From Pseudomonas sp. SJZ079 (GTDB taxonomy: Bacteria; Pseudomonadota; Gammaproteobacteria; Pseudomonadales; Pseudomonadaceae), in NCBI RefSeq assembly GCF_007993865.1, contig NZ_VIUH01000001.1:1-64000 (forward strand): 64,000 nucleotides of DNA. Reading direction: 5' to 3'. Position numbers and translations under genes: made by a program. Below the pieces are notes generated by a model. It had not been told where the DNA came from, did no database searches, and saw only the letters and a list, made by a program, of their open reading frames with translations. Of the stretch, positions 10,538 to 19,234 are shown piece by piece (position 1 is the first letter of the stretch; each line of letters opens with the position of its first letter).

Positions 10538-10576
10538 CCAGCGACGCCAAGCACCAAAGGCGCTCAGCGTCGCTGG
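10533..10576 (-). terminator. Possible intrinsic terminator after the DoxX gene
   Basis: A perfect 10-bp stem (10538-10547 with 10567-10576, 19-base loop) lies directly downstream of the DoxX stop. On the minus strand it is followed by GGTTTTG. The long loop and short T-run make it a weak candidate. Confidence 0.4.
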
Positions 10577-10583
10577 CAAACAC

Positions 10584-10961
10584 TTACTTGCCGCGCTGCG
10601 CGTCAAGACTGAAGGCGCCAGCACCTTGCACGTAGAGCAGCAGAAAACCGCCTGCCAGAGCAACGTTCTTCATGAACATGATCATCTGCGTTTGATCACT
10701 CCAGTTCATGTGAAAAATCAGCGCCGAGGCTACACAGAACGCGGCAAATGCCAGGGCGACCCAGCGCGTCAGGAACCCGATGATCAGCGCCAGACCACCG
10801 CCGAGCTCCAGCAAGATCACCAGAGGCAACAGTGCGCCCGGCACGCCCATGCTCTCCATATAGCCCTGCGTACCGGCATAACCGGTGATCTTGCCCACCC
10901 CGGCCAACACGAAGATATGGGCAAGCAGCAGCCGGGCGATCAAGACGATTGCATTATTCAT
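10584..10961 (-). CDS. DoxX family small membrane protein
   Basis: This 125-residue protein has about four hydrophobic helices. Its N-terminus (ARLLLAHIFVLAGVGKI) and the central GALLPLVILLELGGGLALI and GFLTRW segments fit the DoxX/YphA-like family of inner-membrane proteins of poorly defined, possibly redox-linked function. The start is supported by an AGGAGG ribosome site 5 bases upstream. The gene stands alone, with the dGTPase gene divergent on the other side. No substrate can be read from the sequence. Confidence 0.85.
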   Translation of the reverse strand: MNNAIVLIARLLLAHIFVLAGVGKITGYAGTQGYMESMGVPGALLPLVILLELGGGLALIIGFLTRWVALAFAAFCVASALIFHMNWSDQTQMIMFMKNVALAGGFLLLYVQGAGAFSLDAQRGK

Positions 10962-11273
10962 AGAACCTCCTGTTGAAAGAAAACCGCTTCATCCAGCGTT
11001 TAGCGTTGAACTCACTCACCGAATAGCCCCGTGGGGTGCCTGAGCGGGAAACCTGCAACTCGTGAAACACGCCCCCGTACTGGCGGGATGCTTCCATTCG
11101 CGCTCTGGTTTGACCTTAGCAACGCCCAGCGGCCCCCGCCACTTCAGGCCAGATCGGCGATAAACTCAGCAGCGCCCGGTGCAACCCGCCGCAAGACGCG
11201 TTGTTAGGACTTGCGGCCCATCGCGCTAACCCCGAAGCTAGGCCCATCAGCCACTGAATGGCGAGGACTGGCC

Positions 11274-12605
11274 TTGGACTGGCAAACACTGCTTAACCGC
11301 GAACGGCTCGGTAAACCAACGCACAGCGTCGACGAACTGGGCCGCACTCCCTTTCATAAAGATCACGACCGCATCATCTTCTCCGGCGCCTTTCGCCGCC
11401 TGGGCCGCAAGACTCAGGTACATCCGGTATCGAGCAACGACCATATCCACACGCGCCTGACCCATTCGCTGGAAGTGAGTTGTGTCGGCCGTTCGCTGGG
11501 CATGCGCGTCGGCGAGATGATTCGCCCAGCCCTGCCCGACTGGTGTGAGCCGAGCGATTTGGGCATGGTCGTGCAATCGGCGTGTCTGGCCCATGACATC
11601 GGCAACCCGCCGTTTGGCCATTCGGGCGAGGATGCGATTCGCCATTGGTTTCAGCAGGCTGCCGGACGTGGCTGGCTGGATGCGATGAGCGATACCGAGC
11701 GCAATGACTTTCTCAACTTCGAGGGCAATGCTCAGGGCTTTCGGGTGCTCACCCAGTTGGAGTACCACCAGTTCGATGGCGGCACACGGCTGACCTACGC
11801 GACCCTCGGCACCTACTTGAAATACCCCTGGACCGCCCGCCATGCCGAGGCGCTCGGCTATAAGAAGCACAAGTTCGGCTGCTACCAGAGTGAGCTGCCG
11901 CTGCTCGAGCAGATCGCCCACAAACTCGGCCTGCCGCAAATCGAAGAGCAGCGCTGGGCGCGCCACCCCCTGGTGTATCTGATGGAGGCGGCGGACGATA
12001 TTTGCTATGGCCTGATCGACCTGGAAGACGGCCTGGAAATGGAGCTGCTCGACTACAGCGAAGTCGAGTCCCTGCTGCTCGGCCTGGTCGGTGACGACCT
12101 GCCGGAAACCTACCGCCAACTCGGCCCGCAAGACTCCAAGCGGCGCAAGCTGGCGATCCTGCGCGGCAAGGCCATCGAACACCTGACCAACGCCGCCGCC
12201 CATGCCTTTGTCGAACAACAGCAGGCGTTGCTCGCCGGCACCTTGCAGGGCGACCTGGTCGAACACATGCATGGTCCGGCCAAGCATTGCGTACAAAGCG
12301 CCAAAGCCATGGCCCGGGAGAAAATCTTCCAGGACAAACGTAAAACCCTGCATGAGATCGGCGCCTACACCACCCTGGAAATCCTCCTCAACGCCTTTTG
12401 CGGCGCGGCCCTGGAGCAGCACGGCGGACGCACGCCTTCGTTCAAGCACCGGCGCATTCTCGATCTGCTCGGCAACAACGCGCCGGACCCGAGCTGGCCG
12501 TTACACAGCTCATTCCTGCGCATGATCGACTTTATCGCCGGCATGACCGACAGCTACGCTACTGAGATGGCACGTGAAATGACGGGGCGTTCGAGCCCGG
12601 TGTAA
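11274..12605 (+). CDS. dgt: Deoxyguanosinetriphosphate triphosphohydrolase-like protein
   Basis: HD-superfamily nucleotide hydrolase expected to cleave dNTPs to nucleoside and triphosphate in the cytoplasm. The sequence shows the family N-terminus ([20 protein letters not shown] then [11 protein letters not shown]), the first metal-binding His in [11 protein letters not shown], the HD pair in [19 protein letters not shown], and a long helical C-terminus. The frame is open from TTG 11211, but I chose TTG 11274. It has a GAGGA site at a good distance and gives [15 protein letters not shown] as N-terminus with 443 residues, the usual length of Pseudomonas dGTPase-like proteins. It is monocistronic, followed by an inverted-repeat element that may end transcription. 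Confidence 0.92.
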   Translation: MDWQTLLNRERLGKPTHSVDELGRTPFHKDHDRIIFSGAFRRLGRKTQVHPVSSNDHIHTRLTHSLEVSCVGRSLGMRVGEMIRPALPDWCEPSDLGMVVQSACLAHDIGNPPFGHSGEDAIRHWFQQAAGRGWLDAMSDTERNDFLNFEGNAQGFRVLTQLEYHQFDGGTRLTYATLGTYLKYPWTARHAEALGYKKHKFGCYQSELPLLEQIAHKLGLPQIEEQRWARHPLVYLMEAADDICYGLIDLEDGLEMELLDYSEVESLLLGLVGDDLPETYRQLGPQDSKRRKLAILRGKAIEHLTNAAAHAFVEQQQALLAGTLQGDLVEHMHGPAKHCVQSAKAMAREKIFQDKRKTLHEIGAYTTLEILLNAFCGAALEQHGGRTPSFKHRRILDLLGNNAPDPSWPLHSSFLRMIDFIAGMTDSYATEMAREMTGRSSPV

Positions 12606-12655
12606 CTAATGAAAGGCTATGCACCCATGACCTGTAGCGCCGAGCCGCCGCTTTT

Positions 12656-12787
12656 GTAGGGTGGGTTAGCCGCGAAGCGGCGTAACCCACCAGCGGGGCC
12701 GCGACGGACACGGCTCACAACAGTGTTACCTAGCACCTGCGCGTTCAGCAGGGGTGGTGGGTTACGCCTACGGCTAGCCCACCCTAC
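12656..12787. repeat. Pair of inverted palindromic repeats (REP/BIME-like)
   Basis: 12656-12691 begins GTAGGGTGGGTTAGCCG and is itself palindromic (GTGGGTTAGCCGC paired with GCGGCGTAACCCAC). 12756-12787 is a near copy in the opposite orientation, 64 bases away, so the two halves can also pair with each other. A related element lies at 61515-61577. Such elements are common between Pseudomonas genes and may act as terminators or DNA-binding sites. Confidence 0.7.
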
Positions 12788-12869
12788 GAGCGGCGGGCAA
12801 GGTGGTGCCCATAGCCATTTTTATCGCAGCATCAGTGATGCATAGCACAGTACGGATAGGCTCTAAGCG

Positions 12870-13928
12870 ATGAAAAGTATCCTGCGACAAACCCTGACCT
12901 GGCATGCCGGTCCACTCGCCTGGGGACCGGCAATGGTGGCAGGTTTCGGCTGTGCCCTGCCCTTGCTGCTCGGCCTGTTCAGTGCCCACTCGGGTTTTTT
13001 GTGGGTCTCGGCCGGTGCGTTTCTAGCCGCTCAAGCCAACCCCTTGCACCGTTTCGGCATGCTGCGCATGTTGCTACTCATCGGCCTCGGCGCCTGCAGC
13101 GCCGGATTGGGCTTCTGGGCGGCAAGCCAGCCGCTGATCAGCCTGTGCCTGTTCGCTGCGTTCGGCTTCCTGTTGGCCTGGCTGCAACGCTTCGGCACCG
13201 AGTCCGCTAAATTGGGCCTCGGCCTGGCGGTCTGTTTGTGCTTGGGCCAAGGTCAGCAGGGCATCGGCCATCTGCATAACCCCTATGCGGTGGCGATGTT
13301 GTTCATCCTCGGCGGGCTCTGGGTGATGCTGCTGGCATTTGGCCTGCGCGGTATGCACGGCCTGCGCATGTGGCCGTACATGCCGCGTTTCATCAGTATT
13401 CTGAAAGTACTGAAGCGTCGCGCTAAGCGCCTACAGCAACGGCAGTGGCGCCTGCATGCACTGGGCTGCACCCTGGCCCTCTCGCTTGCCGGCCTGATCG
13501 TCAACCTGACAGGACTGCAACGCGGCTATTGGCTGACCTTGACCGTGGTCACCACGCTGCAGCTGGAGTTTCAGGGCAGCCTGGTGCGCGCCCTGCAATC
13601 GAGCCTGGCCAGCTTCGGCGCAGCGGGACTGTTGATTCTGTTCGGCCACAGCCTGCAGAACCCAGCGCTGCTGGTCGCCAGTCTGCTGCCACTGATCGCC
13701 CTCAGCCGAGCGCTGCAAGCCAATCATTATGGTCTGTTCGTGATGCAAACCACCCTGATCTTCGTCCTGCTCGCCGAAAGCCTGTCGCAGGACTGGAACC
13801 TGGCCGAAATACGCCTGTTCAACGCACTGATCGGCGTACTTTTGACGTTGTTTGTCGCCCTGCTGATGCACGGCCTGCGCCAATGGCTGGACCAGCGCGC
13901 GAAGCGCCGGACGGCCCTGCAACGGTAG
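12870..13928 (+). CDS. FUSC family inner-membrane protein
   Basis: This 352-residue protein has two blocks of hydrophobic helices (roughly residues 15-160 and 195-340) separated by a basic linker (KVLKRRAKRLQQRQWR). The second block opens with GLQRGYWLTLTVVTTLQ, the signature of the fusaric-acid-resistance/aromatic acid exporter-like FUSC domain. It lacks the long cytoplasmic region of full AaeB/YccS proteins, so it is a short FUSC protein. Substrate is unknown and an efflux role is inference from the family. It has no obvious operon partner: the repeat element precedes it and the HD-GYP gene follows after about 150 bases. Confidence 0.8.
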   Translation: MKSILRQTLTWHAGPLAWGPAMVAGFGCALPLLLGLFSAHSGFLWVSAGAFLAAQANPLHRFGMLRMLLLIGLGACSAGLGFWAASQPLISLCLFAAFGFLLAWLQRFGTESAKLGLGLAVCLCLGQGQQGIGHLHNPYAVAMLFILGGLWVMLLAFGLRGMHGLRMWPYMPRFISILKVLKRRAKRLQQRQWRLHALGCTLALSLAGLIVNLTGLQRGYWLTLTVVTTLQLEFQGSLVRALQSSLASFGAAGLLILFGHSLQNPALLVASLLPLIALSRALQANHYGLFVMQTTLIFVLLAESLSQDWNLAEIRLFNALIGVLLTLFVALLMHGLRQWLDQRAKRRTALQR

Positions 13929-14077
13929 CCCCGAGCCGATAGACACAGCGCAATCCGCTGGCGGCGTGGTGGCACAGGCCTGCAGCCCACTTATACGAAA
14001 TCGCTTTTAGTCGGCAGTTTGACCGTCCGTTCACTATGCTTCCTGGGACCACGGCGCAACCCATGGAGTGACGCGCT

Positions 14078-17035
14078 ATGCCCATCAGCACCCGGTCTCC
14101 TACTCGCCGATTCCCACTCCACGTCCATATCAGTGCACTGTTCACCTTGCTGTTGCTCTTGACCGGTGTGGCGCTGGGGCTGTTCAACTATCGGCAGACC
14201 TCGCAGATCATTTTTTCCAGCAGCGCCAAGCTGTTCGAACGCATCCAGCAGGATGTGCAACGGGATATCGAGCACACCTACCAACCGATTCGTAACCTGC
14301 TCAGCTTGCTGAGCCATGGCGAGCAGATTCAAGGGCTCGATCGCTACCAGCGCATGATGCTGCTACCGCTGTTCGTCCAGGCCCTGCGCGACAACCCCAA
14401 ACTCGCCTCGCTGTACCTGGGTTATGCGGACGGCGACTTCTTCATGGTTCGCCCGCTACGCAGCGACACGCTGAAGAAAGCCTTCGACGCACCGGCCAAG
14501 GCGGCATTCCAGGTATGGAGCATCAACCGTTTGGGCCAGGCACGCCCAGACTCCGAGTACCTGTTCTTCGACGACAACCTGCAGTTGCTCAGCTGGCGCC
14601 AGAACCTCAAGGAGTCTTACGACCCACGCGCTCGCCCCTGGTACAACAGCGCCCTGCTCAGCGACGAGCACTACACCACAGCCCCGTATGTATTTTTCTC
14701 CAGCAGAGAAGTGGGCACCACCATCGCGTTGCACAGCAATGACAAGACCGTACTGGGCGCCGACCTGACCCTGGTCGATCTTTCCGCCACCCTGGCGCAA
14801 CACCAGGTCACGGCCAACAGCCAAGTCATCCTGTTCGACCCCGCGGGCAATGCCGTGGCCTATCCCGACAGCACGCGCCTGGTGCGGCACAACGACACCC
14901 CGCACCAGGTTCCGGCGCGCGACCTCAGCCCGGCGCTGGACGCACTGCTGGCGAATGGCCTGGCCGGCCCACAACAGCGGGTCATGCAACTGCACAAGAA
15001 GCGCTGGGTAACGTCGCTCAGCCACCTGCAGGAAGGCGGGCCGCAGGGTCTGTACCTGGCATTGCTGGTGCCGGAAGAAGAACTACTGGCCGACGCTTAC
15101 GCCATCCGCTGGCAAAGCGCGTTGGTCACCCTGAGCATCCTGCTGCTGAGCCTGCCGCTGGGCTGGCTGGCCTCGCGCATCATCGTCAGGCCCCTGCGTG
15201 GACTGGTGCTGGAGTCCGAGGCGATCCGCCGCTTCGATTTCAGCTACCCCGCCAGCGGTCACTCACCGGTACTGGAGGTCGACCAGCTGGCCGAGTCCAT
15301 GACCCGGATGAAAGAGACCATCGCCAGCTTCCTGGAGATCGCCGCCAGTCTGTCGGCCGAAACCCGCTTCGATGCCCTGCTCAGACGCGTATTGGAAGAA
15401 ACCGTGGGCATCAGCCAGGCGCAAGGTGGCTTGATCTACCTGATCGACGCCGAAAGCGGGCGCTTGGCGCCACAGGCGCTGATCCTCAATGACCAAACGC
15501 ACAGCCTCGCGCTGCACGGCATCCCGGCCTACGAAAAAGATGGCCAGCCACTGCCCGACTGGCTGCAACAACCGGCCAATGGCGGCAAGAGCACAGTCAC
15601 CACTATTGGTTTCGACCAGGCCGGCGAATACCAGCGCCTGCTGCAAGCCCTCGACTGCCCTCGCGTTCACCTGATCGCGACCGGCCTGCACCATCGCCAG
15701 GGCGACACCGTTGGCGTGCTGGTATTGCTGCACTGCGACTCTGGCGAAGAATCCGACCTGCTCATCCAACGCCCCGAACGCCTGGCCTTCATCGAAGCGG
15801 TCTCCGGCGTCGCCGCATTGTGTATCGAAAGCCAGCGCTTGCTGGAGCGACAGAAACGCCTGCTCGATGCCATCATCCAGCTCATCGCCGGCGCCATCGA
15901 CGCCAAGAGCCCTTACACCGGCGGTCACTGTCAACGTGTACCGGAAATCACCCTGATGCTCGCCCACGCGGCGGCAGACAGTGAAGAGCCCGCCTTTCAC
16001 GACTACCACCCCAGCGCCGAAGAGTGGGAAGCCCTGCATATCGCCGCCTGGTTACATGACTGCGGCAAAGTCACTACCCCGGAATACGTGGTGGACAAGG
16101 CGACCAAACTGGAGACCCTCTACGATCGCATCCATGAAGTGCGCACCCGTTTCGAGGTCCTCAAACGCGACGCCTGGATCGCTTACTGGAAAGCTCGTGC
16201 ACAAGGCGGCGCCGAGGCACCGCTGGCCACCCTGCGTGATGAACTGCTGGCGACCCTGGATGAGGAGTTCGCCTTCGTCGCGCGCAGCAATCTGGGCGGC
16301 GAAACCATGGCCGACGCCGACCTGGAACGCCTGCAACAGATCGCCGAGCGCAGCTGGGTGCGCACCCTGGATGACCGCCTCGGCGTGTCATGGGAAGAAG
16401 CCCGGCGCCAAGCACGACAGCCAGCACCGAACCTGCCCGTCAGCGAACCCTTGCTGGCCGACCGCCCCGAACATTTGTTCGAGCGCCCGGCTGCCGAAAT
16501 CATTCCCGCAGACAATCCCTGGGGCTTCAAGTTGCAGGTGCCGCAATACAAGTTCAACCGCGGCGAGCTGTACAACCTGAGCATCAGCCGCGGCACCCTG
16601 ACGACCGAGGAACGCTACATCATCAACCACCACATCGTGCAGACCATCCTGATGCTCAGTCGCCTACCCTTCCCCAAGCACCTGCAGCATGTCGCGGAAA
16701 TCGCCGGTGGCCATCACGAGAAGATGGACGGCTCGGGCTATCCGAAACGCCTGCGCCGCGAACAGATGAGCCTGCCGGCCAGGATGATGGCGATTGCCGA
16801 TATCTTCGAGGCACTGACCGCGGCGGACCGGCCCTACAAGAAAGGCAAGCTGCTTTCCGAGTCACTCAACCTCATGGCGGACATGTGCAAAGGCGCGCAC
16901 ATCGACCCGGAGCTGTTTGCCCTGTTCGTGCGGGCGAAAATCTATCAACGTTACGCCGAGCGTTTTATGCAGGCGCAGCAAATCGATGCCGTGGATGAAC
17001 ACAGCGTGCTGAAGAAAGCCGGACTGGCGGACTAA
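14078..17035 (+). CDS. Membrane HD-GYP sensor, probable cyclic-di-GMP phosphodiesterase
   Basis: This 985-residue protein has a first membrane helix (residues about 18-38), a periplasmic cache-like sensor domain (about 40-345, with DPRARPWY), a second helix (about 346-368), a HAMP segment, a GAF-like domain (about 430-590) and a C-terminal HD-GYP domain. The HD pair is in AAWLHDCGKVTTPEYV (about residue 660) and the GYP signature is GGHHEKMDGSGYP (about residue 880). The roughly 220 residues between them are far more than the usual 60 or so, so a helical insertion splits the domain. All signature residues are present, so activity on cyclic di-GMP is likely but unproven. The start has a GGAG site 9 bases upstream. 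It converges with yggL. Confidence 0.88.
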   Translation: MPISTRSPTRRFPLHVHISALFTLLLLLTGVALGLFNYRQTSQIIFSSSAKLFERIQQDVQRDIEHTYQPIRNLLSLLSHGEQIQGLDRYQRMMLLPLFVQALRDNPKLASLYLGYADGDFFMVRPLRSDTLKKAFDAPAKAAFQVWSINRLGQARPDSEYLFFDDNLQLLSWRQNLKESYDPRARPWYNSALLSDEHYTTAPYVFFSSREVGTTIALHSNDKTVLGADLTLVDLSATLAQHQVTANSQVILFDPAGNAVAYPDSTRLVRHNDTPHQVPARDLSPALDALLANGLAGPQQRVMQLHKKRWVTSLSHLQEGGPQGLYLALLVPEEELLADAYAIRWQSALVTLSILLLSLPLGWLASRIIVRPLRGLVLESEAIRRFDFSYPASGHSPVLEVDQLAESMTRMKETIASFLEIAASLSAETRFDALLRRVLEETVGISQAQGGLIYLIDAESGRLAPQALILNDQTHSLALHGIPAYEKDGQPLPDWLQQPANGGKSTVTTIGFDQAGEYQRLLQALDCPRVHLIATGLHHRQGDTVGVLVLLHCDSGEESDLLIQRPERLAFIEAVSGVAALCIESQRLLERQKRLLDAIIQLIAGAIDAKSPYTGGHCQRVPEITLMLAHAAADSEEPAFHDYHPSAEEWEALHIAAWLHDCGKVTTPEYVVDKATKLETLYDRIHEVRTRFEVLKRDAWIAYWKARAQGGAEAPLATLRDELLATLDEEFAFVARSNLGGETMADADLERLQQIAERSWVRTLDDRLGVSWEEARRQARQPAPNLPVSEPLLADRPEHLFERPAAEIIPADNPWGFKLQVPQYKFNRGELYNLSISRGTLTTEERYIINHHIVQTILMLSRLPFPKHLQHVAEIAGGHHEKMDGSGYPKRLRREQMSLPARMMAIADIFEALTAADRPYKKGKLLSESLNLMADMCKGAHIDPELFALFVRAKIYQRYAERFMQAQQIDAVDEHSVLKKAGLAD

Positions 17036-17101
17036 ATGACGGGGTTCAGGGCAGGACTGCAGGCAGGTACAGGGTGATGCGGGGTAGCGGGGCTAAACAA
17101 C

Positions 17102-17130
17102 GGCCGGGCATGCGTTGCGCATGCCCGGCC
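17102..17130 (-). terminator. Strong hairpin between the HD-GYP gene and yggL
   Basis: A perfect 13-bp stem (17102-17114 with 17118-17130) closes on a 3-base loop. It sits just past the yggL stop, and on the minus strand it is followed by GTTGTTT, so it is best read as the yggL terminator. It may also stop plus-strand transcription. Confidence 0.7.
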
Positions 17131-17138
17131 GGCAGACA

Positions 17139-17480
17139 TCAGGCCGGGTTGACCTGAGCTTCCGGGTACCAGACATCCATCAACGGGCTGACATTGAAGT
17201 CGACCAGCTCGCTGCGACCCTTCAACCAGGCCTCGACAGCGGCGCGCTGCTCTTCGTTGACCGAGCCGCGCTTGGCCAGGCACACCAGGCCATAGTCATC
17301 GCCGCCCACATAACCCAGACCGTTGGCGGTCATGGCGTCACTGAGGAACTGATCGAGGAAGGCATCAACGGCTTCGTCGGTCAGGTCCTCTTTAAAGTTC
17401 AGGTTCAGCTCAAAACCCAGCTCTTGGAATTCATCCACGCAGAGTTTTTTGCGCAGACGGCGGGAACGGTTGGTAGCCAT
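17139..17480 (-). CDS. yggL: YggL family (DUF469) ribosome-associated protein
   Basis: This 113-residue protein has the YggL pattern: a basic N-terminus RSRRLRKKLCVDEFQELGF, an acidic middle, and GLGYVGGDDYGLVC. YggL proteins bind the 50S subunit. The frame is open upstream, but the ATG at 17480 (MATNRSRR) has a GAGG site about 8 bases before it and matches family length. It converges with the HD-GYP gene, with the hairpin between them. Confidence 0.9.
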   Translation of the reverse strand: MATNRSRRLRKKLCVDEFQELGFELNLNFKEDLTDEAVDAFLDQFLSDAMTANGLGYVGGDDYGLVCLAKRGSVNEEQRAAVEAWLKGRSELVDFNVSPLMDVWYPEAQVNPA

Positions 17481-17716
17481 GGAACAATCCTCAAGAGTGA
17501 TAACGCGCGGCACTTTAGCAGCTTAGCGCCCGACATGCCCGACTCTCTGTCAACCGAACCACCGGGGGCCAATAAATAACTTGCGCACGCTGGTCGTAGA
17601 GCCGCCCTGGCGCCTTGGCCTTCGGGCATAATGCGCCACAATCTGCCAACCCGCTGTGGGACCGTGCGCATAGGCCACGCGTCCTTTTCAGCCCTCGCCC
17701 GGAGGGTACCTTCCCC

Positions 17717-19159
17717 ATGCTCAAAACCCTGCGTCAGCTGGCCATCGCCGGCTTGTTACTGCCGCTCGCCTTACCCCTCAACGCCGCCGTCGACAGCAGC
17801 TTGCCCAGCAAGGTGCAGCAGGCGCTGAAAGCCAACAAGATCAATTCAAGGTCGCTGTCATTGGTTACCCTGCCGCTTAACGGCCCGGGCAACAGCACCT
17901 TTTTCAATGCCGACATTTCGGTCAACCCGGCTTCGACCATGAAGCTGGTGACCACCTATGCCGCACTGGAACTGCTCGGCCCTACGTACCAGTGGAAAAC
18001 CGAGTTTTACACCGACGGCGCACTGAAGGACGGCGTACTGCACGGCAACCTGTTTCTCAAAGGAGGCGGCGACCCCAAGCTGAATATGGAGAAGCTCTGG
18101 TTGCTGCTGCGTGACCTGCGCGCCAACGGGGTGCGCCAGGTGACGGGAGACCTGGTACTCGACCGCAGCCATTTCAACCAGCCGCAACTGCCCACCTTCA
18201 ATGATGACGGCGGCGACTCCAACAAGCCCTTCCTGGTCACCCCCGACGCCCTACTGGTCAACCTCAAGGCCCTGCGTTTCATCGCGCGCAACGAGGCCGG
18301 CACCGTGCATATCGCCGCCGAGCCACCGATTGCCAACATCCGCATCGACAACCAGGTCAAATCACTCAAAGCCGGCAAATGCCCAGGCTGGCCGGACGTG
18401 CGTTACAACCCGGTGAAACAGTTCGACGGCACCACGGTAATCGTCACCGGCAAGCTGGCGGCGGGCTGCAGCGCGCAGACCTACCTGTCGCTGCTCGACC
18501 ACCCGAGCTATGCCGCCGGCACGGTGCGCGCCATCTGGCAGGAACTGGGGGGCAGCATCCTCGGCAAGGACCGCATGGCCGAAGTCCCGAAGGACGCCCG
18601 CCTGCTCGCCCGCGCCTTCTCCCCGGACCTGGTGGAGATCATCCGCGACATCAACAAATACAGTAACAACACCATGGCTCGACAGTTGTTCCTGAGCCTC
18701 GGCGCGCGCTTTCGCAACGAAGCCGACGGTGACGATGCCAAGGCCGCACAGCGGGTGATCCGCGCCTGGTTGGCACGCAAAGGCATCACCGCCTCGCAAT
18801 TGGTAATGGAGAACGGTTCCGGCTTGTCCCGCGCCGAGCGACTCAGCGCCCGGGAGATGGCGAAGATCCTGCAACTGGCCTGGAACGGCCCCTATGCCGC
18901 CGAGTTCATCAGTTCCCTGCCACTGGTGGCAATGGATGGCACCATGCGCAAACGCCTGCTACGCACCGCCCTGGTCGGCGAGGCGCATATCAAAACCGGG
19001 ACGCTGAACAATGTGCGCGCCATCGCCGGTTTCAGCCGCGACAGCAATGGCAATAGCTGGGCTGTGGTGGCGATCCTCAACGACCCCAAGCCTTGGGGCG
19101 CCTCGGCGATTCTCGACCAAGTGCTGGTTGATCTGTATCGCCAGCCGAAAACCCGCTGA
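17717..19159 (+). CDS. dacB: D-alanyl-D-alanine carboxypeptidase/endopeptidase PBP4
   Basis: Periplasmic class C penicillin-binding protein (peptidase S13) that trims and cuts peptide cross-links in peptidoglycan. The 480-residue product has a signal peptide (LAIAGLLLPLALPLNAAVDS), the active-site SxxK as STMK in NPASTMKLVTTYAALE, the SxN motif in YSNNTMARQLF, and KTG in HIKTGTLNNVRAIAGF. The ATG at 17717 follows a GGAGG site by 11 bases; an in-frame extension to 17615 would bury the signal peptide. It is monocistronic and converges with rlmKL across a REP-like hairpin. Confidence 0.95.
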   Translation: MLKTLRQLAIAGLLLPLALPLNAAVDSSLPSKVQQALKANKINSRSLSLVTLPLNGPGNSTFFNADISVNPASTMKLVTTYAALELLGPTYQWKTEFYTDGALKDGVLHGNLFLKGGGDPKLNMEKLWLLLRDLRANGVRQVTGDLVLDRSHFNQPQLPTFNDDGGDSNKPFLVTPDALLVNLKALRFIARNEAGTVHIAAEPPIANIRIDNQVKSLKAGKCPGWPDVRYNPVKQFDGTTVIVTGKLAAGCSAQTYLSLLDHPSYAAGTVRAIWQELGGSILGKDRMAEVPKDARLLARAFSPDLVEIIRDINKYSNNTMARQLFLSLGARFRNEADGDDAKAAQRVIRAWLARKGITASQLVMENGSGLSRAERLSAREMAKILQLAWNGPYAAEFISSLPLVAMDGTMRKRLLRTALVGEAHIKTGTLNNVRAIAGFSRDSNGNSWAVVAILNDPKPWGASAILDQVLVDLYRQPKTR

Positions 19160-19165
19160 CGAACG

Positions 19166-19222
19166 TGTGGGAGTGAGCTTGGCCGCGATGAGCTGAAGAC
19201 TCAATCGCGGCCAAGACCGCGC
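19166..19222. repeat. REP-like palindrome between dacB and rlmKL
   Basis: A perfect 12-bp stem, CTTGGCCGCGAT at 19178-19189 with ATCGCGGCCAAG at 19204-19215, is preceded by GTGTGGGAGTGAG. This resembles the common Pseudomonas REP that begins TGTGGGAGCGGGCTTG. Its place between convergent genes suggests a shared transcription stop. Confidence 0.65.
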
Positions 19223-19234
19223 CACGCAAGCCGA

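Noticed and set aside
11247-12449. 400-residue minus-strand frame opposite dgt
   Set aside because: dgt on the plus strand has all family motifs. The antisense frame has none.
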